DNA of 56,784 nucleotides from an uncultured Selenomonadaceae bacterium (GTDB lineage: Bacteria > Bacillota > Negativicutes > Selenomonadales > Selenomonadaceae): positions 1 through 56,784 of the forward strand of contig CAJOIB010000005.1 in the NCBI GenBank assembly GCA_905234705.1, written 5' to 3'. The position numbers and the translations under genes were made by a program. This document shows, in pieces, positions 37,728-47,946 of the stretch; within the stretch, counting starts at the first letter, position 1, and each line of letters starts with the position of its first letter. The notes beneath the pieces were generated by a model. The model searched no databases and was not told the origin of the DNA. It saw only the letters and a program-made list of their open reading frames with translations.

Positions 37728-40343
37728 ATGGCAGGAGAAAAATACACAGCAAAAGCAATGGCGGCGATACAGGCGGCGCAACAATTAGCGGCGATGAGGT
37801 ATCACCAAGAATTTAATTCGATACATTTAATGTTGGCGCTGGCGAAAGAGCCGGAAGGTTTGCTGGCGACGATATTTGCGGATTGTCAAACTGATTTACC
37901 AATGTTGAAAGTGCGGCTCGAAGCCGAATTAAATAAAATACCAAGCGTCCAAGGACAAGAGCGGCTGGCAATGGGCGTAGATTTGGCGCGCGTGATTGGC
38001 AAGGCGCAGGAATATTCAAAATCGATGCGCGACGAATATATCAGCACAGAGCATTTACTTTTGGCGCTGGTGGCAGATGGCAGTTCGGTTGTTAAAGACA
38101 TTGCCAAGGAATTTAAATTGACGCGCGATAAAATTGACGATTCGATTAAGAAAAATCGCAAGCAAAATGTTACCAGCGAAAATCCGGAAGAGGCTTATCA
38201 AGCGCTGGATAAATTTGGACGCGATTTGACGGCGGCGGCTCGCGCAGGGAAACTTGATCCTGTGATTGGGCGCGACGAAGAAATTAGGCGCACGATTGAG
38301 ATTTTGAGCAGGCGCACGAAAAATAATCCTGTGCTGATAGGTGAGCCTGGCGTTGGCAAAACTGCGATTGTTGAAGGTTTAGCGCGGCGAATTGTGGCGG
38401 GCGATGTTCCGGAGTCTTTGAAAAATAAAACTTTGTATGCGCTGGATATGGGTTCGTTAATTGCGGGCGCGAAATTCCGCGGTGAATTTGAAGAGCGTTT
38501 AAAAACTGTGCTCAGTGAAATTGTTAAATCTGACGGGCAAATTTTGTTGTTTATCGATGAAGTTCACACGGTCGTTGGCGCGGGCAAAGCTGAGGGCGCA
38601 ATGGACGCCGGAAATTTATTGAAGCCTATGATGGCGCGCGGCGAATTGCGTTGTATTGGTGCTACGACGCTCAATGAATATCGCAAGTACATTGAAAAGG
38701 ACACGGCGCTTGAGCGCAGATTTCAGCCGGTAATGGTAGGTGAGCCAACGGTTGAAGATACGATAACGATTCTGCGCGGCTTGAAGGAGCGCTATGAAGT
38801 TCACCACGGCGTTAGGATTCGTGACGCGGCGTTGGTGGCGGCGGCGACTTTGTCTGACAGATATATTTCTGATAGATTTTTGCCGGATAAGGCGATTGAC
38901 TTGGTTGACGAGGCGGCGGCGAAACTGCGCACTGAAATTGAATCTTTACCCGCGCCGATTGATGAAATTCGTAGAAAAACTATGCAACTTGAAATCGAAG
39001 TTCAGGCGCTCAAAAAAGAAACTGATTCTTCGTCCAAAGAAAAACTCAAATCAATCAAAGCGGAAATTGAAACTTTGCAGGCTCAAGAAAAAGTTCTGCG
39101 CGACAAGTGGGAAGCTGAAAAGCAATCGATATTGCGCGTGCGGGCTATCAAAAAGGAAATTGACGACGTTAATAATCAAATGGCGGCGGCGGAACGCGCG
39201 TATGATTTGCAGAAACTTTCTGAGCTGAAATACGGCAAACTTCCGGCGTTGCAGAAAACTTTGCAAAACGTTGAAAAGGAAATTGCGGAACAGGCTAAGG
39301 GCGAGCGGCTCTTGAAGGAAGAAGTCGGCGAAGAAGATATTGCTAAAGTTGTCAGCCGCTGGACGGGCATTCCGATTACTAAAATGATGACTGGCGAGCG
39401 CGAAAAGCTGTTGCATTTGGAAGATACATTGCATAAGCGCGTGGTTGGGCAAGACGAGGCTGTTAAGGTTGTCAGCGAAGCGATTTTGCGGGCTCGTGCA
39501 GGTATCAAAGATCCGAATCGCCCGATTGGCTCATTTATTTTCTTAGGACCGACGGGCGTTGGCAAAACTGAATTGGCAAAGGCGTTGGCTGAAGCGCTAT
39601 TCGACGACGAGCGCAGTATCATTCGCGTGGATATGAGCGAATTTATGGAAAAGCACACCGTGGCTAGATTGATTGGCGCGCCTCCTGGTTATGTTGGTTA
39701 TGAGGAAGGCGGGCAGTTGACTGAAGCGGTTCGTCGCCGCCCCTACAGCGTTATTTTGCTTGACGAAATCGAAAAGGCTCACCGCGACGTTTTCAATGTT
39801 TTGCTGCAGATTCTTGACGACGGCAGATTGACGGACGGCAAAGGGCGTGTTGTCAATTTTAAAAATACGGTTATCATTATGACGAGCAACCTTGGTTCGC
39901 AGGAAATTTTACAGCGGGCGAAAATCGGCTTTATCACCAACAAAGATTTTGCCGAAGCTGAAAATATTATCAAGGATATGCTGAAAAATTATTTCCGCCC
40001 CGAATTTCTTAATCGCGTTGACGATATCGTTGTGTTTAAATCTTTGGCGAAGGAGCAGGTTAAATCTATCGCCGAGATTTTGTTGAACAATTTGAACGCG
40101 CGGCTCGCAAAGCAGATTAACGTAACTTTGACTTGGACGGATAAAGCGGTTGAGGCGCTTGCTGCTCAAGGTTTCGATCCGAATTTTGGAGCGCGCCCGT
40201 TGCGCAGACTTTTAACTCATACCGTGGAAACCGAACTTAGTAAAAAAATAATCGCCGGTAACGTGAAAGACGGCGATACTGTCGAGATAGATTTTGACGG
40301 CAAAAATTTTGTTTTCAATGCGAAAATTAATTTGAATAAGTAA
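37728..40343 (+). CDS. clpB: ATP-dependent chaperone ClpB
   Basis: Two AAA+ domains ([32 protein letters not shown]), Clp-N domain, coiled-coil middle region. Confidence 0.95.
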   Translation: MAGEKYTAKAMAAIQAAQQLAAMRYHQEFNSIHLMLALAKEPEGLLATIFADCQTDLPMLKVRLEAELNKIPSVQGQERLAMGVDLARVIGKAQEYSKSMRDEYISTEHLLLALVADGSSVVKDIAKEFKLTRDKIDDSIKKNRKQNVTSENPEEAYQALDKFGRDLTAAARAGKLDPVIGRDEEIRRTIEILSRRTKNNPVLIGEPGVGKTAIVEGLARRIVAGDVPESLKNKTLYALDMGSLIAGAKFRGEFEERLKTVLSEIVKSDGQILLFIDEVHTVVGAGKAEGAMDAGNLLKPMMARGELRCIGATTLNEYRKYIEKDTALERRFQPVMVGEPTVEDTITILRGLKERYEVHHGVRIRDAALVAAATLSDRYISDRFLPDKAIDLVDEAAAKLRTEIESLPAPIDEIRRKTMQLEIEVQALKKETDSSSKEKLKSIKAEIETLQAQEKVLRDKWEAEKQSILRVRAIKKEIDDVNNQMAAAERAYDLQKLSELKYGKLPALQKTLQNVEKEIAEQAKGERLLKEEVGEEDIAKVVSRWTGIPITKMMTGEREKLLHLEDTLHKRVVGQDEAVKVVSEAILRARAGIKDPNRPIGSFIFLGPTGVGKTELAKALAEALFDDERSIIRVDMSEFMEKHTVARLIGAPPGYVGYEEGGQLTEAVRRRPYSVILLDEIEKAHRDVFNVLLQILDDGRLTDGKGRVVNFKNTVIIMTSNLGSQEILQRAKIGFITNKDFAEAENIIKDMLKNYFRPEFLNRVDDIVVFKSLAKEQVKSIAEILLNNLNARLAKQINVTLTWTDKAVEALAAQGFDPNFGARPLRRLLTHTVETELSKKIIAGNVKDGDTVEIDFDGKNFVFNAKINLNK

Positions 40344-40366
40344 TCGCGCAGGAATTTTCTGCTCAG

Positions 40367-40391
40367 TCCCGATTTCGGTCGGGATTTTTTA
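40367..40391 (+). terminator. Intrinsic terminator after clpB
   Basis: TCCCGA-tttcgg-TCGGGA followed by TTTTTT. Confidence 0.8.
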
Positions 40392-40424
40392 TTTACTAAA
40401 AAAATAAAACAAACCAAAACACTA

Positions 40425-42110
40425 TTACAATTTAAATCTAGCAACTTCATTTTGCATAGCGCTCGCCAATTCAGCCAGCTGTTTACTCGCCTCCGCAATT
40501 TCGCTAATCATCGCGGTTTGTTCCTCGGCAATGGCGCTAATAGACGTGGTATCTTCATTAGTTTTCTTAGCAATTTCTTCAGTGCGATTAACAGCATTCA
40601 AAATTACCGCGCTACCGTTATTCATGGACTCAATACGCGTTATGCTGGTTGCAACGTTGCCGGTGAGCCGCTCAACTTGCGCGCCAATTCTATCAAACGC
40701 TACGCCCGTATCCAAAACCGAGTGCATACCGTCTTTAACGCCGGACGTGCCGCGCTCAATCGCTTTAACGGCATTTTGAGTTTCGCCTTGAATACTTGAA
40801 ATCAACTGCGCGATATTTTGAGCCGCTTGACTGGATTGTTCCGCCAATTTCCGAACTTCCTCCGCAACGACAGCAAAACCGCGTCCTTGTTCACCTGCGC
40901 GAGCCGCCTCAATCGCCGCATTTAACGCAAGCAAATTCGTCTGATCTGCAATTTCAGAAATGGTGTTGACAATTTCGCCAATTTCGTCAGAGCGTTTACC
41001 AAGATTTTCAACAACGCGCATTGATTCATTCGATTTTTCGGTAATGTCTTTCATTTGGTCAATCGCCACGTTAACCTGCTCTTTGCCGTCAACCGTACAT
41101 TTCGCGCTGTCCATTGCAACTTGATCCATTAACATTGTATCGTCGTAAAGTTCTTCCATGCGCTTTTCCAGATTTTGAAGAATCTCGCGCAGATTTGCCA
41201 CGGTATTATTTTGCTCCTCGGCATATTCCAACAGCTCAGACGTACTTTGCGCCATAGTTTGAATAGCAGTTGCGCCTTCCGAAGTGGCGGCGGTTAATTC
41301 TTCCGAAGAAGCCGCGACCCTTTCCGAACTGTTTGCAATATTCCTCAGCAAATTTTTCAAATTGGATTTCATATCGTTAATTTCCGTTGCCAATGTTCCA
41401 ATTTCATCTTTAGACTTCACAACAATATCGTTAATCGTCAAATCGCCATTAGCAATTTTGCCCATAGCATTAACAACTTCCTCAAGAGTGCCGAGCAATT
41501 TACCAACAGCAAAACTCGACAGCACCGCGCAACCAATCACAATTACCGCCATAACAATAATAATCGACCTAATCAAATCGCTGACAACATCGTCCATTTC
41601 GTGAACGCTGACGCCGACAAAAAGCATACCGATTGTTTTTCCGGAAGTGTCTTTCAAGGGACGATAAGCCGCGTGATGTTCCTCGCCCATAACATTCGCT
41701 GTACCGAGAAAATCATTGCCGCTGCGCAAAACTTTTTCGATAACTTCAGCTGAAGCCTTTGTGCCAACTTGCCGCTTGCCGGAAGAATCTTTAACATTCG
41801 TGGCAACGCGCGTGTCCCCATTAAAAAATGTAACCTTGCCGCCGGTAACTTGACTCAGCGAATCAACAATTTCTTCAGCGCCATCAATTTTCATATCGCC
41901 CTTGTACAAAATGCCGTCGCGTAAATTCCAACTTCCAGGATAACGATAATTCATAATCTCCGCTAAAGCTGATACGTCACTTGCCGCTTTCATCTCCAGA
42001 GCCTTCTTGAAGCCGCTGTTGGCGCTCATATACCCCAACACGCCCATACATACGCACACAAAAATAATCGCCGCATTAACTGAAATTATCGCCTTGCTTT
42101 TCAGTCCCAT
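40425..42110 (-). CDS. Methyl-accepting chemotaxis protein
   Basis: TM-sensor-TM-HAMP, then [43 protein letters not shown]. Confidence 0.95.
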   Translation of the reverse strand: MGLKSKAIISVNAAIIFVCVCMGVLGYMSANSGFKKALEMKAASDVSALAEIMNYRYPGSWNLRDGILYKGDMKIDGAEEIVDSLSQVTGGKVTFFNGDTRVATNVKDSSGKRQVGTKASAEVIEKVLRSGNDFLGTANVMGEEHHAAYRPLKDTSGKTIGMLFVGVSVHEMDDVVSDLIRSIIIVMAVIVIGCAVLSSFAVGKLLGTLEEVVNAMGKIANGDLTINDIVVKSKDEIGTLATEINDMKSNLKNLLRNIANSSERVAASSEELTAATSEGATAIQTMAQSTSELLEYAEEQNNTVANLREILQNLEKRMEELYDDTMLMDQVAMDSAKCTVDGKEQVNVAIDQMKDITEKSNESMRVVENLGKRSDEIGEIVNTISEIADQTNLLALNAAIEAARAGEQGRGFAVVAEEVRKLAEQSSQAAQNIAQLISSIQGETQNAVKAIERGTSGVKDGMHSVLDTGVAFDRIGAQVERLTGNVATSITRIESMNNGSAVILNAVNRTEEIAKKTNEDTTSISAIAEEQTAMISEIAEASKQLAELASAMQNEVARFKL

Positions 42111-42201
42111 TAAATACACCCCCAAATTTTTCTTTTACAAAAAAATAACAGCAGTCAATGAAAAAATCAACTGCTGTCAAAAATTTTTTCGCGCTAAGAT
42201 T

Positions 42202-44853
42202 TTATTTAGTCGAACTACCTACAACCGCTTTTCTTATCAAATCCACAGGAATAATCGTAAACGCCATACCAATGACAAAAGCCCATTCAGTAAGCGTCAA
42301 GCCGAAGCAACGCAGAATTACGCCGCCAAAATACGTCATAATAACCTGCACAACCACGATTAAACCCATAACCTGCAAAAAGCCCGTGTTGCCGCCGATA
42401 TTGTCAAACAAATTCATTCTGTCGGTACGCGCATTGAACGCATTGAATACCGCCATAAAAATAAAGAACGCAAAGTAGCCCGTCATTAAATACATATTTT
42501 CATCTTCAGCGCCGACTCTAAAATGTTCGTGTGAAAAACTCGTAAGCAGGAAAACCAAGCCCATTGCAAAACACCACACCGCGCCAACGCCAATCTCGCT
42601 GTACATATAGCCATTGATAATTTTTTCGTCGCGCTTTTTAGGTTTCTCTTCCATGTAGCGGTCAAGCGCCGGTTCGCCGCCAAACGCCAGCGCCGCTAAA
42701 GTATCCATAACCAGGTTAACCCAAAGAATTTGAGTGATTGACAGCGGATTTTCAATGCCAATCAGCGGACAAACAAACGAAATCATAACCGCGCTAACGT
42801 TAATCGTCAGCTGGAAGATTATAAATTTTCTAATGCTGTTAAAAATCGTGCGCCCGTACAAAATCGCCTTGCCAATCGAACTGAAATTATTATCCAAAAT
42901 AACAATCTCGCTGGCTTCCTTAGCAACTTCAGTACCGTCGCCCATTGCAAAACCTACGTCAGCTTTTTTCAGCGCCGGTGAATCATTAACGCCGTCGCCC
43001 GTCATACCGACAACCATATTCAACTCCTGCGCGAGGCGAACCAAGCGGCTCTTATCGGTAGGCAACGCGCGCGCGATAACGCGAATCTTCGGCAAAACTT
43101 TTTTAACTTCGTCGTCGCTCATTGCATTTAATTCTGGCGAAGTCAAAACAACGTCTTCCGGATTTTTCAGCAAGCCAGCCTCTTTGGAAATAGCCATAGC
43201 AGTTTCCTTGCGGTCGCCGGTAATCATAATGACTTGGACGCCCGCCTGTTGAACCTGCGCGAGTGCGATAGGCGATTCGGGACGCACTTCATCACGAATA
43301 CCAACCGCGCCTACGAATGTTAATCCGGTAGCCGGTAATTCGCCGTTGACAATTTCGCCGTCATAAGTTGCCAGCGCCAAAACACGAATTGCGCGCTCAG
43401 CAAGTTTATCAATTTCGCGGTTAATGTGGTCAACGCCGTTAAGCGGCTGTTTCTTGCCTTGATTGTCATAGTAAAAACTGCAGCGGTCGAGCAAACGCTC
43501 AGGCGCGCCTTTCGCCAGCGTCAAATTATACGCGCCGGTAACTTTCGCCAACGAATATTTATTTTTGCTGTTAAAAGGAACTGTCTCACCAACTTTGACG
43601 TTGACGTCGTGGTCTTTGCCCAAAACAAAGCCCAACAGCGCGCGCTCAGTCGCATTGCCGCCAACAGCTTTATCGCCATTAATAACCGCCGCCGTGTTGT
43701 AGCGAACGGACAACGACATCAATTCACCAAGCGCCTTGCCGAGTTCATTGTAGGATTTATAACTTTTCGCCGTGCCGTCAAGGAAACTTACCGCCTCAAG
43801 CTGCCCTTTGGTTATAGTGCCGGTTTTATCGCTGAAAAGCAAGTTCAAACTGCCCGCCGTCTCAATACCGGAAATTTTTCTAACCAAAACATTGTCCTTG
43901 AGCATTTTACCCATATTCTGCGCTGAAACAATCGCTATCATCAGCGGCAAACCTTCCGGAACAGCCATAACAATAATTATAACCGCCAGCATAACCGCTT
44001 CAACCAAACTGTTCAGCAAATTCATCCAGTCCGAGCAATACGCCGAAATCAGCGCCATATCAAAATTGTTGTGAATGACAATGCGCTGGAACATAAACGC
44101 AACCGCAATAGCCACGCCGCCGATATAACCGAATTTACTAATCTGGTCGGCAAGGTCGCCAAGTTTCAATTTCAGCGGAGTATCGCGGTCTTCGTCAATC
44201 TGAAGTTCCTCAGCGATTTTGCCGTAGAAAGTTTTATCGCCAAGCGTAACCGTGCGCATAACCGCATTGCCGCCAGCCACAACCGCGCCGCGAAATACTT
44301 TGTGCGGATTCAAAAGGTCGTCGCTTTTCGCAGATTCTTCATCGGTTTTAGCGTCGGGCGCGGGCGTCTTAGTTTCTTCCTTAGCTTCACCGTTCAAAAT
44401 CGATTGGTCAACAGTGATTGAGCCGTCAATAATCACGCCGTCAGCCGGAATTTTATCGCCGCTCTGCAGCAAAACGCAATCGCCCATTGTTATATCGTTA
44501 ATCGGAATTTCGCCAACCGCGCCATTGCGATAAACTTTGCACTTAATCAAGGACGCCTCGCCCTGCAATTTCTGAAAGGCGCTCTCGTTTTTAAATTCAG
44601 AGAAAGTCGATACGAAAGTTGCCAACAAAACCGCCATTGCGATACCAACGGATTCGTACCATTCAGCCTTGCCCATAAATGCAAAGAATACATTCAAAAC
44701 TAACGCGAAAATTAAAATCTTGATAATCGGGTCGTCAAAATTTCCCTTGAGTTTGTCCCAAAAACCTTCACGCGCCTGCTCAGTGATTGAATTGTCGCCG
44801 TATTGCGCCTTATTCGCCTGAACCTGCGCGTCGGTTAATCCTGTTATCTTCAA
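42202..44853 (-). CDS. P-type Ca2+-translocating ATPase (PMCA-type)
   Basis: LLFSDKTGTITKGQLE, MTGDGVNDSPALKKADVGFAMG, VAMAVPEGLPL-like IVMAVPEGLPLMIAI. Confidence 0.93.
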   Translation of the reverse strand: MKITGLTDAQVQANKAQYGDNSITEQAREGFWDKLKGNFDDPIIKILIFALVLNVFFAFMGKAEWYESVGIAMAVLLATFVSTFSEFKNESAFQKLQGEASLIKCKVYRNGAVGEIPINDITMGDCVLLQSGDKIPADGVIIDGSITVDQSILNGEAKEETKTPAPDAKTDEESAKSDDLLNPHKVFRGAVVAGGNAVMRTVTLGDKTFYGKIAEELQIDEDRDTPLKLKLGDLADQISKFGYIGGVAIAVAFMFQRIVIHNNFDMALISAYCSDWMNLLNSLVEAVMLAVIIIVMAVPEGLPLMIAIVSAQNMGKMLKDNVLVRKISGIETAGSLNLLFSDKTGTITKGQLEAVSFLDGTAKSYKSYNELGKALGELMSLSVRYNTAAVINGDKAVGGNATERALLGFVLGKDHDVNVKVGETVPFNSKNKYSLAKVTGAYNLTLAKGAPERLLDRCSFYYDNQGKKQPLNGVDHINREIDKLAERAIRVLALATYDGEIVNGELPATGLTFVGAVGIRDEVRPESPIALAQVQQAGVQVIMITGDRKETAMAISKEAGLLKNPEDVVLTSPELNAMSDDEVKKVLPKIRVIARALPTDKSRLVRLAQELNMVVGMTGDGVNDSPALKKADVGFAMGDGTEVAKEASEIVILDNNFSSIGKAILYGRTIFNSIRKFIIFQLTINVSAVMISFVCPLIGIENPLSITQILWVNLVMDTLAALAFGGEPALDRYMEEKPKKRDEKIINGYMYSEIGVGAVWCFAMGLVFLLTSFSHEHFRVGAEDENMYLMTGYFAFFIFMAVFNAFNARTDRMNLFDNIGGNTGFLQVMGLIVVVQVIMTYFGGVILRCFGLTLTEWAFVIGMAFTIIPVDLIRKAVVGSSTK

Positions 44854-44868
44854 CTAAAAAGCCCCCAA

Positions 44869-45471
44869 TTAAGCGAAACGTTTTATGAGCTCCTGCAAAC
44901 CAGGATCTGTCGTTCCGTTGCCAATCGCATTGAATTTCCATTCGCCATTGCGCCTGTAAACTTCGCCAGCTATCATCGCCAGCATACCGGTATAATCGTC
45001 GCTCAAATTGTAGCGGCAAAGTTCCTCGCGAGTATCGCCGTCCACAATACGAATAAAAGCGTTTTTAATCATGCCGAAATGCTGTTTGCGCTCAACCGCC
45101 TTGAAAATATTCACTACGAAAACAAGTTTGTCATACGCCGCGGGAATTTTATCAAGGTCAATGAAAATTTCTTCATCGTCGCCTTCGCCGTCGCCGGTCA
45201 AGTTATCGCCCATGTGCTTAATCGCGCCGCTCGCGTGCTCCAAATTGCCGAAATAAACAACGTCGTCAACGCTGGTAAGTTTACCGTTTTTGCAAACGAA
45301 AACCGAAGCGTCGCAGTCAATATCTTTCTTGCCGCTGAAAAGTCTCTTGAAAAAGCCGCCGCTGGGCTGTTCCGCCGCGTCCCAACCAAGTCCGACCACC
45401 AAAACCGAAAGTTTTTTGCCGTCAGATTTAACCAGATTTACTTTTTGCCCCTTCTTCAAATTGACTGACAT
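44869..45471 (-). CDS. TerD family protein
   Basis: VNLKKGQKVNL...VGLGWDAAE...DCDASVFVCKNGKL...VYFGNL...[21 protein letters not shown]. Confidence 0.9.
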   Translation of the reverse strand: MSVNLKKGQKVNLVKSDGKKLSVLVVGLGWDAAEQPSGGFFKRLFSGKKDIDCDASVFVCKNGKLTSVDDVVYFGNLEHASGAIKHMGDNLTGDGEGDDEEIFIDLDKIPAAYDKLVFVVNIFKAVERKQHFGMIKNAFIRIVDGDTREELCRYNLSDDYTGMLAMIAGEVYRRNGEWKFNAIGNGTTDPGLQELIKRFA

Positions 45472-45501
45472 TTTAATCTTCCTTTCAAAAAAATTGGAGC
45501 A

Positions 45502-45605
45502 GGGCATTAGGGGTTAGGGGTTAGGGGCAAGGGGCTAGGGATTTTTCACTAGTCCCTGTACCCTTCCCACTATACCCTAAACTCCGCAAAGTCCCTACTC
45601 CCTGC
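45502..45605. repeat. Telomere-like G-rich/C-rich block with G-quadruplex potential
   Basis: agggcattaggggttaggggttaggggcaaggggctaggg ... tccctgtacccttcccactataccctaaactccgcaaagtccctactccctg. Confidence 0.8.
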
Positions 45606-45632
45606 AGAAAAATTTTTTTACAGATTCATCAA

Positions 45633-46214
45633 TTAGCCGACATTGACGCCGTAATTGCGACCAAGCGACGCAAGTCCGCCTTCAAAGCCAGAGCCAATCG
45701 CATTAAATTTCCATTCGCCCTTGTTGCGGTAAAGTTCGCCGATAACAACCGCGGTTTCAATCGAAAAATCTTCGCCCAAATCGTAGCGGATTAATTCTTC
45801 GTTGGTAGCCGCATTCACCACGCGAATAAACGCATTTTCAACTTGCCCGAAATTCTGTTTGCGCTGTTCCGCTTCGTAAATCGTAACCGTGAAGTCGATT
45901 TTTTCAACGTCAGCCGGAACTTTGTCAAGGTAAACTTTGATTTCTTCGTCGTCGCCTTCGCCTTTACCGGTGAGATTATCGCCAAGGTGTTCGACGCCGC
46001 CCGATTCGTGCTTCAAATTGCCATAGAAAACAAAATCAGCGTCACTACGAACTTTGCCATTCGCGCCGAGAAGAAAAACTGATGCGTCCAAATCGAAATC
46101 CTTGCCGCCGTCGTATTTGTTAGTATCCCAGCCGAGTCCAATCATAATTTCTTTCAAGCCAGGATTCGTTTTCGTCAAATCAACTTTCTGACCTTTAGCT
46201 AAACTTACAGCCAT
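45633..46214 (-). CDS. TerD family protein
   Basis: [47 protein letters not shown]...[16 protein letters not shown]. Confidence 0.95.
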   Translation of the reverse strand: MAVSLAKGQKVDLTKTNPGLKEIMIGLGWDTNKYDGGKDFDLDASVFLLGANGKVRSDADFVFYGNLKHESGGVEHLGDNLTGKGEGDDEEIKVYLDKVPADVEKIDFTVTIYEAEQRKQNFGQVENAFIRVVNAATNEELIRYDLGEDFSIETAVVIGELYRNKGEWKFNAIGSGFEGGLASLGRNYGVNVG

Positions 46215-46268
46215 AAAAAAATTCCCCCTTAAAGTATTAAAACAACCGCTGATAATTTATCACAAAAT

Positions 46269-46829
46269 CTAGCGTTTTGCAACATTCACTTTTTCGATAT
46301 TCGCCGCAAAAATTGAAAATTCCATTTCGCAGTCTAAAATATTGGTTTTGCCGTCGCTCTCAATGGAGAAATTTTCAAAATTCACCAGCCGCGCGCCGTC
46401 AACAACTTCGCGAATAAAATTCAACAGCGAAATATATTCAGCTTCTGCGCGAATTTTTATGGACTGTGTTTGAATTTCGCCGCCGGAATTTTCGCCGGTT
46501 TGTACCGAATAAATCAAAATATTTTTCGCGTCCGCCAGATTGTAAAGTTCTGCAATAAATTTTTCATCGTCCATTTCAGCGGGAAAATATTCCTGCGCGA
46601 GTGCAAGGCGTTCGTCGTTCGTTTCGACAAAATCCTCAAAATTGCCGTGCCGCGTCTGCAATTTGGAAATTTCCGCGCGAATTAGTTGGATTTGCCGCGT
46701 TTCCGTTTTGAATTTTAAAATCTCGCTTTGAATTGGAAGGTAAATCAGTTGCCAATAAAAAATTCCAATCGTCGCGCAGATTAGCAGGGTTAGGAGCGGC
46801 AAAAGTTTTTTCTCCATAAGATTTACCAA
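46269..46829 (-). CDS. PilO-like type IV pilus assembly protein
   Basis: Short N-terminal TM, coiled coil, then ferredoxin-like domain pattern (ILIYSVQTGE...YISLLNFIREVVDGARLVNFENFSI). Confidence 0.65.
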   Translation of the reverse strand: MVNLMEKKLLPLLTLLICATIGIFYWQLIYLPIQSEILKFKTETRQIQLIRAEISKLQTRHGNFEDFVETNDERLALAQEYFPAEMDDEKFIAELYNLADAKNILIYSVQTGENSGGEIQTQSIKIRAEAEYISLLNFIREVVDGARLVNFENFSIESDGKTNILDCEMEFSIFAANIEKVNVAKR

Positions 46830-46878
46830 TAAAAAAAGGAGTCCGCAGACTCCAATAAAGTTTAACCGACCTCAAATT

Positions 46879-47109
46879 TTATTCTGCGGTGAACGGCAAA
46901 AGTGCGATATTGCGCGCGCGCTTAATAGCCACAGTCACTTGGCGCTGATGTTTGGCGCAGTTTCCGCTAATGCGGCGCGGGAGAATTTTGCCGCGCTCAG
47001 TAATGAAACGGCGAAGTTTAGCCGCGTCTTTATAATCAATCTGCTCGACTTTATCCACGCAAAACGCACAAACTTTCTTGCGCGGGCGTCTGCCTCTCTC
47101 TCTACGCAT
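46879..47109 (-). CDS. rpsR: 30S ribosomal protein S18
   Basis: [61 protein letters not shown]. Confidence 0.97.
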   Translation of the reverse strand: MRRERGRRPRKKVCAFCVDKVEQIDYKDAAKLRRFITERGKILPRRISGNCAKHQRQVTVAIKRARNIALLPFTAE

Positions 47110-47126
47110 GTAAACGCCTCCTTCGA

Positions 47127-47507
47127 TTAAAATGGTACGTTATCATCAAACGGCGGATCTGCTTCGGGCTCGGGTTCAGATTCAGAACTTCCGCCTTGCC
47201 TGCGCGAACTACTGCCAAATTCAATATTTTCGATTTGAATATTGACGCTGTAATGTTTCACGCCGTCTTTTCCTTCGTAATTGTCATTTTCAACGCGTCC
47301 CTCAACAATAACGCTAGAGCCTTTTTTGAGATAGCGGCTACAAAATTCAGCCGTCTTATCCCACGCCGTCAAATTGAAAAAGTCAACGGTATCTCTGCTG
47401 AAACGGCGATTTACAGCAATTCCCATTTTAGCAATCGCCTTACCGTTTTGAGTGTAGCGAATTTCGGGGTCGCGCGTCAAATTTCCGGAAAGAATTACCT
47501 TGTTCAT
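47127..47507 (-). CDS. ssb: Single-stranded DNA-binding protein
   Basis: [34 protein letters not shown]; acidic tip [10 protein letters not shown]. Confidence 0.95.
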   Translation of the reverse strand: MNKVILSGNLTRDPEIRYTQNGKAIAKMGIAVNRRFSRDTVDFFNLTAWDKTAEFCSRYLKKGSSVIVEGRVENDNYEGKDGVKHYSVNIQIENIEFGSSSRRQGGSSESEPEPEADPPFDDNVPF

Positions 47508-47508
47508 A

Positions 47509-47802
47509 TTAAGCCTCGTCTTCGTCAGTGCGAACAATCATGTGCTTAAGAATTTCGTCAGTGATTTTCAAAACGCGGTCGCATTCATTGACGCAATCCG
47601 GTTCGCAAGTCACGTAGAAAATAACGTAGAAACCTTCAGATTCCTTTTTGATGTCGTAAGCCAGGCGACGTCTGCCCCAACGATCTTCTTTGTCGATAGT
47701 GCCGCCGTTAGCCGCGATAAGTTTGGAAAACTTTTCGATAACTGCGTTAGTAGCCTCTTCCTCAAGCGGTCTGATTATGAAAACTACTTCATACTTTCTC
47801 AA
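47509..47802 (-). CDS. rpsF: 30S ribosomal protein S6
   Basis: RKYEVVFIIRPLEEEATNAVIEKF...RRRLAYDIKKESEGFYVI; TTG start after aggaggtg. Confidence 0.95.
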   Translation of the reverse strand: MRKYEVVFIIRPLEEEATNAVIEKFSKLIAANGGTIDKEDRWGRRRLAYDIKKESEGFYVIFYVTCEPDCVNECDRVLKITDEILKHMIVRTDEDEA

Positions 47803-47946
47803 AAAAATACACCTCCTCCGTGGTCTGTGGCTCGGCATTTCTCCGAGCAGGGAAGTAACCGGATTAGAATTATAGCACCGGTAATTTTTTTTAGCAAGTA
47901 GGAAATTTTTAATCTGCAAAGAATTTTTTCAACGAAAGGAGACGGT

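Noticed and set aside
39176-39658. 160-aa antisense ORF inside clpB
   Set aside because: Fully overlaps conserved ClpB sequence; typical shadow ORF.
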